NCBI RefSeq assembly: GCF_012935695.1
Contig: NZ_CP052859.1
Span: forward strand, 6,117,001-6,181,000
Source of the DNA: Pseudomonas sp. ADAK18
GTDB taxonomy: Bacteria > Pseudomonadota > Gammaproteobacteria > Pseudomonadales > Pseudomonadaceae
Direction: 5' to 3'
Length of the DNA stretch: 64,000 nucleotides
Position 1 is the stretch's first letter. Each line of letters opens with the position of its first letter. Below, one piece after another: positions 50,990-60,070 of this stretch. The notes below the pieces were generated by a model. The model was given only the letters and a program-made list of their open reading frames with translations. It was not told the origin of the DNA and searched no databases. The translations under genes and the position numbers were made by a program.

Positions 50990-51048
50990 CGAGCGGGGCG
51001 GGTGATGAGAGGCGGTTCGCCACTGATTTCCCGACGCCGATTTTCAGG

Positions 51049-51184
51049 CATACTGGCCGGGTTCCCGAAAGGGGCTTGTGAGACTCTGAGGATCCTGGGC
51101 AACCAGCCATCGCAGAGCCAGGCAGGAATCGGCGATGACAAGCCAACCTGTTTGTGAAGAGGGCGCCGAAAGGCGCCCTTTGTC
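51049..51184 (+). ncRNA. Candidate small RNA
   Basis: In the 213-nt gap after the PemK-like gene there is a -10-like CATACT (51049-51054) without a clear -35 box, as at RpoS-type promoters. From about 51061 a GC-rich stretch of about 120 nt contains a CCCGAAAGGG hairpin, and it ends in an intrinsic terminator (GGGCGCCGAAAGGCGCCC plus T-rich tail). No open frame is seen on plus. The size and ends resemble those of small RNAs. Not matched to a named family. Confidence 0.4.
51161..51181 (+). terminator. Intrinsic terminator hairpin
   Basis: A 7-bp GGGCGCC stem with GAAA tetraloop followed by a TTTGTCGTTT tail. It may end the candidate small RNA and the PemK-like transcript. The opposite strand lacks a T-run. 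Confidence 0.7.
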
Positions 51185-51202
51185 GTTTCTGATGCTTCAG
51201 TT

Positions 51203-51640
51203 TTACTTAGCAGTCCCGGTCTGCGGGAACACCTGCACCGCCGAACCCACCTCACTCGCACCAGTGGAACGCAACCCCGCCAGGATGTCCCGATCCAGCA
51301 TGCTGATCCAACGGTTGTAGTTGCGATGAATCTTGCCGTCCTTGTAGCCCAGGTCGCGGCTGTCGCGGTAGGTGATGGCGTAGCTGTTGCGGGTGTAGCG
51401 GATGTCGATTTCAGCGTGGAATTGATTGCGCACGGTGATCTCGGCCTGGATCAGTTGCGGACTGAAGCGCTGCACCGTCCATTCGCGCTTTTCCAGTGCA
51501 GTGACGATGGTCTGTTTCATCTTTTCGTCGCTGACCTGCGCCGGCAGGTCCTGCTGGGTATTGAGCACCGGTTTGTTGGTGCAGCCGGCCGTGGTCAGCA
51601 GGGCCAGGGTGATCAGTGTTGCGCGTAGCAAGGAAGACAT
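51203..51640 (-). CDS. Putative lipoprotein, last gene of the pigment cluster
   Basis: A 145-aa protein with a signal peptide ending in the lipobox TTAGC (Cys about 20), so a probable outer-membrane lipoprotein. Start ATG 51640 has a GGAG site 8 nt upstream and lies 27 nt after the ketosynthase stop. The soluble part is not recognised; it has ITVRNQFHAEIDIRYTRNSYAITYRDSRDLGYK. Location at the end of the cluster suggests co-expression, but function is unknown. Confidence 0.75.
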   Translation of the reverse strand: MSSLLRATLITLALLTTAGCTNKPVLNTQQDLPAQVSDEKMKQTIVTALEKREWTVQRFSPQLIQAEITVRNQFHAEIDIRYTRNSYAITYRDSRDLGYKDGKIHRNYNRWISMLDRDILAGLRSTGASEVGSAVQVFPQTGTAK

Positions 51641-51667
51641 TCCGTTTTCTCCAATCAATAAAAAAGC

Positions 51668-52894
51668 TTACGGCCAGCGGCGAAAGATCAGCGAGGTGTT
51701 GACGCCGCCAAAGGCAAAGTTGTTGTTCATCACGTAGTCGCTGTGCAGCTCGCGGAACGCGTTGCGCAGGTAATCCAGTTCGCCGCAGCGTGGGTCAACC
51801 TCGTCGAGGTTGAAGGTGTGCACATACTGGTTGCTGTTCATCATCTCGATGCTGAACCAGGACTCCAGCGCGCCACAGGCACCCAAGGTGTGGCCGAGGA
51901 AACTCTTCTGCGAACTGATGGGCATGCGGCTGCCAAACAGGCTGCTGGTGGCCTGGGTTTCGGCGATGTCGCCTTGTTCCGTGGCGGTGCCGTGGCCGTT
52001 GACGTAGCCAATGGCGGCAGGCGCAAGGCCTGCGTCTTCCAGGGCCAGTTCCATGGCCCGGCGCATGGTGGTCTGTTCGGGGCGGGTGGTGTGCTGGCCG
52101 TCGGCGTTGCTGCCGAAGCCGACGATCTCGGCATGGATATGTGCACCACGGGCCAGCGCATGTTCCAGCTCTTCGAGCACCAGCATGCCGCCGCCTTCGC
52201 CAATCACCAGACCGTCGCGGCCACTGTCGTAGGGGCGCGGGCTGGTTTGCGGAGCGTCGTTTTTCAGACTGGTGGCGTACAGCGCATCGAACACCATGGC
52301 CTCGGTGGGGCACAGTTCTTCGGCGCCGCCGGCGAGCATCAGCGGCAAGCGTCCGAACTTGATGGCTTCATAGGCGTAGCCGATGCCCTGGCTGCCGCTG
52401 GTGCAGGCACTGGACGTTGGGATCAGGCGCCCGGTGAGGCCGAAGAAGATGCTGATATTGGCGGCAGTGGTGTGGGGCATCATGCGCACGTAGGAGTTGG
52501 CATTCAGCCCCTCCGCCACCGAGTTCAGCAGCATGTTGCCGAAGGCCTTGATCTCGTCGGTGCTGCCGGTGGACGAGCCGCAGGCGACGCCCATGCGCCC
52601 GTCCTTGATCGATTCGTCACCGAGTAAACCGGCATCCTGCAACGCCTGTTCTGCAGCCCACACTGCCAGGCGTGATACCCGGCCCATGCTGCGCAGTTGC
52701 TTGCGGGTCCAGTGGGCCGGCACCACGAAATCGTCGATAGGCCCGGCCAACCGTGTATTCAATTCACTGAAACGATCCCACTCATCCATGCGCCGGATGC
52801 CGCTGCGGTTAGCACGAAAGTTGGCGCAGATGCTGTCCCAATCACGGCCCAAAGAAGTGATACCGGCCATGCCGGTGACAACCACGCGCTTCAT
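51668..52894 (-). CDS. Beta-ketoacyl-ACP synthase (FabF-like), pigment cluster
   Basis: Ketosynthase (408 aa) with intact triad Cys164 in SSACTSG, His301 in NGHGTATEQ and His335 in FLGHTLGACG (Lys330 also present). The N-terminal MKRVVVTGMAGITSLG is FabF-like. Overlaps the ketoreductase stop by TGATG. In described aryl-polyene clusters a FabF-like enzyme of this sort performs priming or extension steps. Which role applies here cannot be told from sequence. Confidence 0.92.
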   Translation of the reverse strand: MKRVVVTGMAGITSLGRDWDSICANFRANRSGIRRMDEWDRFSELNTRLAGPIDDFVVPAHWTRKQLRSMGRVSRLAVWAAEQALQDAGLLGDESIKDGRMGVACGSSTGSTDEIKAFGNMLLNSVAEGLNANSYVRMMPHTTAANISIFFGLTGRLIPTSSACTSGSQGIGYAYEAIKFGRLPLMLAGGAEELCPTEAMVFDALYATSLKNDAPQTSPRPYDSGRDGLVIGEGGGMLVLEELEHALARGAHIHAEIVGFGSNADGQHTTRPEQTTMRRAMELALEDAGLAPAAIGYVNGHGTATEQGDIAETQATSSLFGSRMPISSQKSFLGHTLGACGALESWFSIEMMNSNQYVHTFNLDEVDPRCGELDYLRNAFRELHSDYVMNNNFAFGGVNTSLIFRRWP

Positions 52895-53622
52895 CAGCAC
52901 AGGCCTCCATTGACTGCCAGCACCTGGCGAGTGATGTAGCCGGCTTCTGCCGACATCAGGAAATTCACTGCGCCGGCGACTTCTTCTGGGGTGCCCATGC
53001 GTTGGGCGGGGATCATCTTCATCAGTTCTTCCACCGGCACGTTTTCATCCAGCATCGCCGTGTCGATCAGCCCGGGAGCTACGCAGTTGACGGTGATCTT
53101 GCGTTTGCCCAACTCGATAGCCAGGGCCTTGGCTGCGCCGATCAAGCCGGCCTTGGATGCGCTGTAGTTGACCTGGCCGCGATTGCCGATCAGTCCGGAA
53201 ACCGAGGTGATGCAGACTATCCGCCCTGCAGCGCGACGACGAATCATCGGCATCATCACCGGATGCAGAACGTTATAGAAACCGTCGAGGTTGGTGCGCA
53301 TCACCACGTCCCAGTCCTCTTCCGACAGTGCTGGAAACGCGCCGTCGCGGGTCAGTCCGGCATTGAGCACCACGCCGTAGTAGGCGCCGTGTGTTTCTAC
53401 GTCGGCTTCGAGGATTTGCTTGCAGGTGGCGCGATCCGAAACGTCGAATTGCAGCACCCGAGCCTTGCGGCCCAGTGCTTCAACTTCCGCTTGCACGGCA
53501 TCCGCTTCGACGCGACCGCTGCGGCAATGCAGCACGATGTCATGGCCGGCCTGGGCCAGGCGCAGGGCAATGGCGCGACCGATACCACGGCTGGAGCCGG
53601 TAACCAGAACGGATTCAGTCAT
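52894..53622 (-). CDS. 3-ketoacyl-ACP reductase (FabG-like), pigment cluster
   Basis: Short-chain dehydrogenase (242 aa) reducing 3-ketoacyl-ACP with NADPH. The cofactor motif TGSSRGIG (8-15), NAG region LNAGLTRDG, and the catalytic Ser140, Tyr153, Lys157 are present. It overlaps the dehydratase gene by 4 nt and the ketosynthase by one base. Would act on aryl-primed chains. Confidence 0.92.
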   Translation of the reverse strand: MTESVLVTGSSRGIGRAIALRLAQAGHDIVLHCRSGRVEADAVQAEVEALGRKARVLQFDVSDRATCKQILEADVETHGAYYGVVLNAGLTRDGAFPALSEEDWDVVMRTNLDGFYNVLHPVMMPMIRRRAAGRIVCITSVSGLIGNRGQVNYSASKAGLIGAAKALAIELGKRKITVNCVAPGLIDTAMLDENVPVEELMKMIPAQRMGTPEEVAGAVNFLMSAEAGYITRQVLAVNGGLC

Positions 53623-54080
53623 GGTGTTGTGTCCTTCGATTCATCTAAATAATTGGCCGCCTGGGGCGGTCGAAATACGTTCAAACGTGCACTGGCCTGG
53701 ATGCCGTCCCCGGTAAGGTGGCATTCGAACACACCCATGCCGTTGTCGTCTTCCAGGGAGCGCAGGCCGTGGATGGTCAGTTCGGTGCCCGCAGGAAAGT
53801 GCTCGACATTGCATTCATATTTGCGGGTGCCCAGCAAGAACCCCAGTTCCACCGGGTCACCCTTCTGACGGGCACGGCAACCGGCGTAGGCGGCGACGCT
53901 TTGCGCCATCAACTCCACGCCAACCCAGGCCGGCAAGCTGCCGTCGGGACGGTTGAACAGGCCGTCGGGTTTGACGGTGAGGCGGGTGTGAATCTGCTCT
54001 TCATCAAACGCCAGGACCTGATCGATGAGGATCATGTCACCGGCGTGGGGCAGCAGTTCGGCGAGCGGCCAATCGATCAT
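53619..54080 (-). CDS. 3-hydroxyacyl-ACP dehydratase (hot-dog fold), pigment cluster
   Basis: FabA/FabZ-like protein (153 aa) expected to make the polyene double bonds. The LLPHAGDMILIDQVLAFD segment contains the conserved catalytic-type His, with AWVGVELMAQSVAAYAG as the central helix. ATG 54080 was chosen; longer in-frame starts run through the ketosynthase gene. Overlaps both neighbours by 4 nt. Confidence 0.87.
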   Translation of the reverse strand: MIDWPLAELLPHAGDMILIDQVLAFDEEQIHTRLTVKPDGLFNRPDGSLPAWVGVELMAQSVAAYAGCRARQKGDPVELGFLLGTRKYECNVEHFPAGTELTIHGLRSLEDDNGMGVFECHLTGDGIQASARLNVFRPPQAANYLDESKDTTP

Positions 54081-55255
54081 GGGGCGTCTCCGATAATCAG
54101 GCTGACGTTGTTGCCGCCAAAGGCGAAGGAATTGCTCATCAGGCAGCGCTTTTCCAGGGTGTCGGCGGGTGTGACCCACTGCAAGGCCGGCAGCGCTGGG
54201 TCGGCTTGGCCGTCCCAGACATGAGGCGGTAAGGCATGGGCAGTGTTGTCGGCAGACAAGCTTAGCCAGCAGAACGCGGCCTCCAGAGCACCGGCTGCGC
54301 CCAGGGTGTGACCGGTCATGGGTTTGGTCGATGAGCAGGCTACGCCGTTTGGAAACAGGCTGGCTACCGCCAGGCTTTCCATGGCGTCGTTGTGCTGGGT
54401 CGCGGTGCCGTGCAGGTTCAGGTAGCCGATCTGTTCCGGATTCAGGTGGGCACTGGTCAAGGCCTTGCCCATCGCCAACAGTGCGCCTTTACCGGACGGG
54501 TCCGGGGCGGAAATATGGTGGGCGTCGCAGCTGGCGCCACTACCCAGCAGGGCGATGGGGCCCGGTACTTTACTCATGAGAAACAGCGCAGCGGCTTCAC
54601 CGATGTTGATGCCATTGCGATTGACCGAAAACGGATTGCAGCGCTGGCCGCTGACCGCCTCCAGGGACGTGAATCCATTGAGGGTCAGCTTGCACAGGCT
54701 GTCGACACCGCCGCACAGCACCACGTCGCACACGCCAAGGTCCAACAGGCGCTGGGCGCTCATCAACGCGCGGGCGCCGGAGGTGCAGGCGGTGGAAATC
54801 ACATAGGCCGGGCCGCTGGTTTGCAACCAGTCGGCAAGAAACGTGGCCGGGGCACTGAGTTCCTGTTGCTGGTAGTTGTAGTCGCCGGGGAACTGCTGGT
54901 TGCGCAGGAAATGGGCGATACCGCGACTGGCCTCATCGATCCCCGAGGTGCTGGTGCCGAGGATGATGCCGATGCGGGACGCGCCAAAGGTCTGGATCGC
55001 ATGTTGGATCTGGTCATGGATCTGCAACGCTGCTTCCAGCAACAGCTGATTATTGCGGCTGCTTTGTTGTTCCAGCCCAGGCGGGATTTCCGTCAGTTCG
55101 CCGTGTACGCCCGCCACCGGCAACACGCGTTCCGGCACCCAACCGCCTTCATCGTGCATGCCTGAACAGTCACCGGCAAACAGGTTGCGGCTGACTTCAC
55201 GCTTGTCGCGGCCCAGGGCGCAGATGACGCCGAGAGCATTGAGATAGGCGGTCAT
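54077..55255 (-). CDS. Beta-ketoacyl-ACP synthase, pigment cluster
   Basis: Second ketosynthase (392 aa) with Cys157 in STACTSG, His282 in LHGTATQHND, Lys311 and His316 in GHTLGAAG, so all catalytic residues are kept. The sequence is clearly different from the other ketosynthase. In known aryl-polyene systems an elongating KS works with a catalytically inactive partner, and no such inactive partner is found in the window. Overlaps the dehydratase and the lipoprotein genes. Confidence 0.92.
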   Translation of the reverse strand: MTAYLNALGVICALGRDKREVSRNLFAGDCSGMHDEGGWVPERVLPVAGVHGELTEIPPGLEQQSSRNNQLLLEAALQIHDQIQHAIQTFGASRIGIILGTSTSGIDEASRGIAHFLRNQQFPGDYNYQQQELSAPATFLADWLQTSGPAYVISTACTSGARALMSAQRLLDLGVCDVVLCGGVDSLCKLTLNGFTSLEAVSGQRCNPFSVNRNGINIGEAAALFLMSKVPGPIALLGSGASCDAHHISAPDPSGKGALLAMGKALTSAHLNPEQIGYLNLHGTATQHNDAMESLAVASLFPNGVACSSTKPMTGHTLGAAGALEAAFCWLSLSADNTAHALPPHVWDGQADPALPALQWVTPADTLEKRCLMSNSFAFGGNNVSLIIGDAP

Positions 55256-55734
55256 CGGGCGGCCTCAAGCGGGCTGATGTGGTAGATCAGGTGTTGCCCG
55301 GGCAGGTTCACGCGAAACACCAGGGAGGAGTGATAAATGATCTGCCAGCGCGATGGGAGGGTGCGTGTCAGGTCCATTTCCTGAGTGCCAGGATACAGCG
55401 TGGAGACTTCATCCGCCGACGTCAGGGCAAACAGCAGGGCAGCAAACAACTCCCGAGCCTGAGGATTGGGCGGCAACAGACCGTCAGCCTGCCAGGCACC
55501 GTTGATCAACTTCTGCCGGGCCAGGGGAATGCCCAGCGGGTCCATCATCGACCAGCGAATCCCGCCATCTTCACGTTGGATCACCAGCAGCCAGTCCTGG
55601 CGCTGGCCGTCCTGCTCACGCACCACATGCAATTGCAGCGGCAAGCTCAAGGTCGGGTTATGGGTTGGCAGCGGTGGCTGGCTGGCGCAGGCGCTCAGCA
55701 GCAACAGACAACCCATCAGCAGCATGCGGATCAT
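55252..55734 (-). CDS. DUF3261-type lipoprotein
   Basis: A 160-aa protein with a signal peptide and lipobox LLSAC (Cys about 16). The body has an LolB-like look (WSMMDPLGIPLARQKLINGAWQADG and LTRTLPSRWQIIYHSS). Proteins of this type are common in aryl-polyene clusters and may take the product across to the outer membrane with the LolA-like carrier. Start ATG 55734 overlaps the methyltransferase stop by 4 nt. Confidence 0.8.
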   Translation of the reverse strand: MIRMLLMGCLLLLSACASQPPLPTHNPTLSLPLQLHVVREQDGQRQDWLLVIQREDGGIRWSMMDPLGIPLARQKLINGAWQADGLLPPNPQARELFAALLFALTSADEVSTLYPGTQEMDLTRTLPSRWQIIYHSSLVFRVNLPGQHLIYHISPLEAAR

Positions 55735-56480
55735 TGCCCGGCACCTACCAGGGGCTTGCGGGCGACCACGTTGACCAGGGTTTCTTCCCGCTCGCCAACG
55801 GGTTTCGGGCGACGCAGGCCCCAGCGTTCCAGCAAGCCGAAATCCGTGGAGCGGCTCCACCACAAGTACGGGTACGACACATTCTGCGGGCCGAATTCGA
55901 AACCCTGTTCGCGAATCATCTCCAGGTACTCTTCAGCGCTTTTTTGCACGTGCATGGGATGACGGAACAGCCAGCGAATGACCCAAGTGTCGATATAGGC
56001 CTCGGTGGATTCGGCAAACAGCAGATAACCACCGGGCTTGAGCACCCGATAGAACTCCGTCAGCGCCCGCTGCTGTTCCACCAGATGATGGAAGGTCTGG
56101 TGGCAGAGCAGGATATCGACACTCGCGTCAGCCACTTTGAGGGTTGCGCAGTCGCTGCCGATCAACTCGATGGCCAAGCCCTGGCGCTCAGCTTCAGCGC
56201 GGCTCAGCTCCAGGCTGTGGGGGTCGGCGTCTAGGCCAATCAAACGTTCTGGCGCAAACACCTGCTGCAAATACTGGAATGATTTGCCCTGGCCACAGCC
56301 GGCATCCAGCAGCACCGGAGCTGCCGGCAGCGGATCGCTGAACAGGCTGCGCAGGTCGTTGATAGCCACCCGCAACACATGGTGCTGCCAGGTGTGGCTG
56401 CGCAGGAACCAGAAACCGAACTTGGTCTCCTCGACGTAGTTTTTGCTCAAGTACTCTTTTTGATAAGAAGAACTGCTCAT
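55731..56480 (-). CDS. SAM-dependent class I methyltransferase
   Basis: Methyltransferase (249 aa) with motif I LLDAGCGQGKSF, an acidic residue after IGLDADPHSLE, and VLKPGGYLLFAESTEAY. It would methylate a small molecule, perhaps the aryl head group hydroxyl, which is inferred from its place only. Overlaps the flavoprotein by 4 nt. Confidence 0.85.
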   Translation of the reverse strand: MSSSSYQKEYLSKNYVEETKFGFWFLRSHTWQHHVLRVAINDLRSLFSDPLPAAPVLLDAGCGQGKSFQYLQQVFAPERLIGLDADPHSLELSRAEAERQGLAIELIGSDCATLKVADASVDILLCHQTFHHLVEQQRALTEFYRVLKPGGYLLFAESTEAYIDTWVIRWLFRHPMHVQKSAEEYLEMIREQGFEFGPQNVSYPYLWWSRSTDFGLLERWGLRRPKPVGEREETLVNVVARKPLVGAGQ

Positions 56481-57724
56481 GGCGCATCCCCTGCACAAAT
56501 TTCCGACAACATCCGTAACCGCCGCTTCGGCTCGCTGACAAACGGATTACGTTCATCCCAGGCGTAACCGGCGAGGATCGAGCTGATCATCCCGCGAATC
56601 GCCGGGGAACTGCCGGGATGAAAAATCACATCCTGGAAAGTCCCGGCGTACCAGCCTTCGACGTAGCAGCGGAAGGTGTCGACACCGCGCTTCAACGGCT
56701 CGGCGAACTGGGTTTGCCAGTCGACAGGTTTACCCTGTAACTGACGATGCAACAGGCCTGCCGCCATGCTCGCCGAACGCATGGCAATGGTCACGCCGGA
56801 AGAGAACACCGGGTCGAGAAATTCCGCGGCATTGCCCAGCAGCGCGAAGCCCGGGCCGTGCAAGGTTTTGACGTTGGCCGAGTAGCCGCCGATGGTGCGC
56901 GCCGGGGTATCCCAGACAGCATTTTGCAGCACGGTAGACAGACTCGGCGTTTCATCGATAAAGCTGCGCAAGCAGGCATCGAGGTCGGTATCGCGACCGT
57001 CAAAATGCTCCTTGGCGGCGACCACGCCCACCGAACAGCGCCCGTTGCTGAACGGGATGGTCCAGAACCAGATATCGCGCTTTGTCGGGTGAGTGGTGAT
57101 GAGGATCTTGGTGCGATCAAATCCTGGGTGTTCGATGTGGTCTTCGATGTGGGTAAACACCGCTTGGCGCAACGGGAAATTCGAGGGTGCTTCCAGGTCC
57201 AGCAGGCGCGGCAACACGCGGCCATAGCCGCTGGCGTCGAGCACGAAACCGGCCTTGAGGTGATATTCGCTGCCGTTCTCCCGACGGACATGCAGATAGC
57301 GGCTGCCCGCAGCGAAGTCGACGCCGACGATGGTCTCGCCGTAGCGGATTTCCACCCCTTGCAGCTCGGCCTGGTCGGCCAGTAGCTTGTCGAAGTCAGC
57401 GCGCTGTACCTGGAAAGTAGTGGGCTTGCCGTTGCTGAAGGTATCGCCGAAATCGAAGGCACTGTGGCGCTCGCCCCAGGTAAACGCGGCGCCGGTTTTT
57501 ACCTGAAACCCGGCGGCGTTGACCGCCTCGAGCATCCCGGCTTCTTCGATGAAGTCGATGCAGTGGGACAGCAGGCTTTCGCCGATGGAAAAGCGCGGGA
57601 AGTGCTGGCGCTCGATGATCAAGACGTCATGCCCGTTACGTTTGAGCAGGGCGGCAGCAATGGCGCCGGACGGGCCGGCCCCAATCACCACCACCTGGCG
57701 ACGCTCTATTTCAACTGTGGACAC
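56477..57724 (-). CDS. FAD-dependent oxidoreductase, flavin halogenase-like
   Basis: A 415-aa flavoprotein. N-terminal GAGPSG (15-20) binds FAD. A FFPRFSIGES-type region follows, a Lys76 in FQVKTGAAF fits the position of the active-site lysine of flavin-dependent halogenases, and WFWTIP at 219-224 satisfies their WxWxIP motif. The NAAEFLDPVFSSGV segment completes the family. GTG 57724 has an AAGGAG site 6 nt upstream. Xanthomonadin-type pigments are halogenated, so halogenation of an aryl head group is possible. A simple hydroxylase or oxidase remains an alternative. Confidence 0.8.
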   Translation of the reverse strand: MSTVEIERRQVVVIGAGPSGAIAAALLKRNGHDVLIIERQHFPRFSIGESLLSHCIDFIEEAGMLEAVNAAGFQVKTGAAFTWGERHSAFDFGDTFSNGKPTTFQVQRADFDKLLADQAELQGVEIRYGETIVGVDFAAGSRYLHVRRENGSEYHLKAGFVLDASGYGRVLPRLLDLEAPSNFPLRQAVFTHIEDHIEHPGFDRTKILITTHPTKRDIWFWTIPFSNGRCSVGVVAAKEHFDGRDTDLDACLRSFIDETPSLSTVLQNAVWDTPARTIGGYSANVKTLHGPGFALLGNAAEFLDPVFSSGVTIAMRSASMAAGLLHRQLQGKPVDWQTQFAEPLKRGVDTFRCYVEGWYAGTFQDVIFHPGSSPAIRGMISSILAGYAWDERNPFVSEPKRRLRMLSEICAGDAP

Positions 57725-57757
57725 GAGGGCTCCTTGACGCTTTGGCGATAATCGAAT

Positions 57758-60070
57758 TCATGAGGTATGTCCCTGACGGCCGGCCCATGGCGCCAGGATA
57801 AAACTGAAGGCCAGCCCGAGGCTCACCGACAGGCCGAAATTACTCACCGCCGGCGTGCTGGAAATCGCCAGCAGGCCGAACGACAACCATGTCGTCACCG
57901 CCGCCAGCAAGGTGCCCAGCAGACTCACGGCGGCGCCGCCGATTTGCTCGCGCATCAGGATCGCGTAATCGACGCTGATGGCGGTCACCAGCAGCAGGCC
58001 GAACAGGCTGAACAACGTCAGCGGCTGTCCGAGCCAACCGAGGCTGGCCAGGCTGCACAGCGCAGCGAGCAGCGGCAGGGCAACGATCCGCAGGGCACCA
58101 CCGAAGCCGAAAGGCAGAATCAACAGCAGCACGATCAGCACACAGGACATCAGCTTCAATTCGGCTGCGCTGATCTGGGTGGCGGCGAACACCCGGTTCA
58201 AGTCACCCAGGCGATCCACCAATTGCACACCGGGCAAATCCAGGGCCTGGACCCGCAGCAGCGCCGGGTTGTTCAGCCCTTGCAGGCTGACCATCGCCGC
58301 CACGCCGGTGTCGGTCGGGCCGAGCCACAGCAGGCGCCAAGGCTCGGCCAGCGGGCCGCTCAAGGCAGCATTGATGTCTTCGGTGGGCAGAGCTTGCAGT
58401 TGCGTCAGTTCGGCTTGCAGGGCGCTGGCCGGTACGCCGAGGTCCAGCAGCGGTTGCCAGAACTGCGGCAGTTTGCCCAGGGCTTCGCGTACTTGCTGCT
58501 GTTCGCTGGGTTGATTGACCAATTGATTCAGCGCCAGATAACCCTGGAGCTTGTCCATGTTCACCAGTTGATCCAGGCGCTGACCCAAGGCTGCCTGACG
58601 CTCCAGCAACTGTTGTTGATTGTCCGCCCGCACCAGAAAGAACTGACTGGTGGGTTGATAGCCGGTAATGCGCGCAATGGCCTGGGCTTCCTGCAGCAAC
58701 TGCGGCGGCGCACCGATCCACTGGCGGATATCGTTTTTGCTGTTCAGATGCCACAAGCCACCGGCGCAAAACAGTAATACCAGCACCAGCAACACTGGAC
58801 TCGGCAAGCGCTTGAGCAGGGACTCACGCAGGCTCAGCAAAAACTCGGCGATCCGCAGCGGCCATTGAGCCGGGCGCAGTTCTACGCCCTTGAGCAAAGC
58901 CGGCAGCAGGCACACCGCCGACAGATACGCACCCACCAGACCTGCGGCGGAGAACACCGCAATCTGGGTCAGGGCCGGGAACGGTGTCCAGGCCAATGCC
59001 AGATAGCCGATGCAACTGGTGGCCAGGCTCAGGCTCAAACCCGGCAAGGTCAGGCGCAAGGCCGGCCAACTGCGCCAAGGGCTCATGCTCCAGCTCTTGG
59101 ACAGGTAATGCAGCGGGTAATCGACGGCCACACCGATCAGGCTTGAGCCCAGCACCAGGGTCATCACATGCATATGCCCGAACAGCGCAACGCACGCCAC
59201 CGCACCGAACAGCATGCCCACCAGCACCGGCACAAACGCCAGCAACACCCGCCAACGACGGAATGCCAGTAACAGCAGCAATAGAATCCCGGCCGTGGCG
59301 CCGCCGCCGACCCAGGTGATTTCCCGGGTGGCCTGCTGCTGACCATTGGCGGCGTACAACAAACCGCTGGCTGCGAGCAATTGCACGCCTTGCTGATTGG
59401 CCTGTTCCCGGCTGGTCTTGAGTAAGTCGGCCACTTGCAGCGGCAGTTTCATATCGAAGGCATTGCCGGTGGTGCGCGCGCGCAGCAGCACCCAGCTCTT
59501 ACCGTCAGCATCGGCGATCAAGGCGCCGCTGCCGATGTCCAGTTGCACCGAACCGTGCTGCGGCTGGCTGTTCTGGATACGTCCGGTCAGGCCCAGCCAG
59601 TCATCCTGGCTCGGTACCAGGCTGAACCCGGTAAAGGGATCGAACAGTGCCTGTACACGTTGTTGAATGAACGCCTGAGGTTGTTCGATCAGTTGCCCGC
59701 GGTCCTTGGCAGACAGCATCGCCAGCCGTCCTTGCAGCAACTGCTGACGCAACGCAGGCAGGTCGGCTTGCAGGTTCCATTGGACCTTTTCAAACAGGCC
59801 GCTGGCCTGCCAGCGTTCGCCCAACTGTTGAGCCATGGCCACCGCCTGTTGGCGATCGGCATGCCCCACCAGCACCAGCATTTCGCGGTTCAGCGGCTCC
59901 TGCATGCGCTGTTCGGCGCGCAGTTCCAGGGCATCCGGTGCGGTGCCCGGTACCAGCTCCATCAGGTTGGCCGACAGCGGCGCGCCATGGCGCCATTGCC
60001 AGCCGGCCAGGGCCAAGACGGCCACCAGCAGGATCAGGAACAGGCGCGGCAACCAGCGTTCACTGCGCAA
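57758..60070 (-). CDS. MMPL/RND-family lipid exporter
   Basis: Large inner-membrane transporter (770 aa), with a first helix at about 10-24, a periplasmic domain of about 220 residues, a bundle of helices (about 250-400), a second periplasmic domain and a final bundle from about 620 to 755. The GVAVDYPLHYL and AISVDYAILM segments are the repeated MMPL motif with Asp in a helix. Would export the aryl-polyene lipid. The start is TTG 60070, overlapping the LolA-like gene by 11 nt with a GGAG site upstream. Confidence 0.85.
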   Translation of the reverse strand: MRSERWLPRLFLILLVAVLALAGWQWRHGAPLSANLMELVPGTAPDALELRAEQRMQEPLNREMLVLVGHADRQQAVAMAQQLGERWQASGLFEKVQWNLQADLPALRQQLLQGRLAMLSAKDRGQLIEQPQAFIQQRVQALFDPFTGFSLVPSQDDWLGLTGRIQNSQPQHGSVQLDIGSGALIADADGKSWVLLRARTTGNAFDMKLPLQVADLLKTSREQANQQGVQLLAASGLLYAANGQQQATREITWVGGGATAGILLLLLLAFRRWRVLLAFVPVLVGMLFGAVACVALFGHMHVMTLVLGSSLIGVAVDYPLHYLSKSWSMSPWRSWPALRLTLPGLSLSLATSCIGYLALAWTPFPALTQIAVFSAAGLVGAYLSAVCLLPALLKGVELRPAQWPLRIAEFLLSLRESLLKRLPSPVLLVLVLLFCAGGLWHLNSKNDIRQWIGAPPQLLQEAQAIARITGYQPTSQFFLVRADNQQQLLERQAALGQRLDQLVNMDKLQGYLALNQLVNQPSEQQQVREALGKLPQFWQPLLDLGVPASALQAELTQLQALPTEDINAALSGPLAEPWRLLWLGPTDTGVAAMVSLQGLNNPALLRVQALDLPGVQLVDRLGDLNRVFAATQISAAELKLMSCVLIVLLLILPFGFGGALRIVALPLLAALCSLASLGWLGQPLTLFSLFGLLLVTAISVDYAILMREQIGGAAVSLLGTLLAAVTTWLSFGLLAISSTPAVSNFGLSVSLGLAFSFILAPWAGRQGHTS

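Noticed and set aside
49501..51202. Genomic island boundaries around LysR and the PemK-like gene
   Set aside because: No tRNA, integrase, att-like direct repeats or clear composition shift seen.
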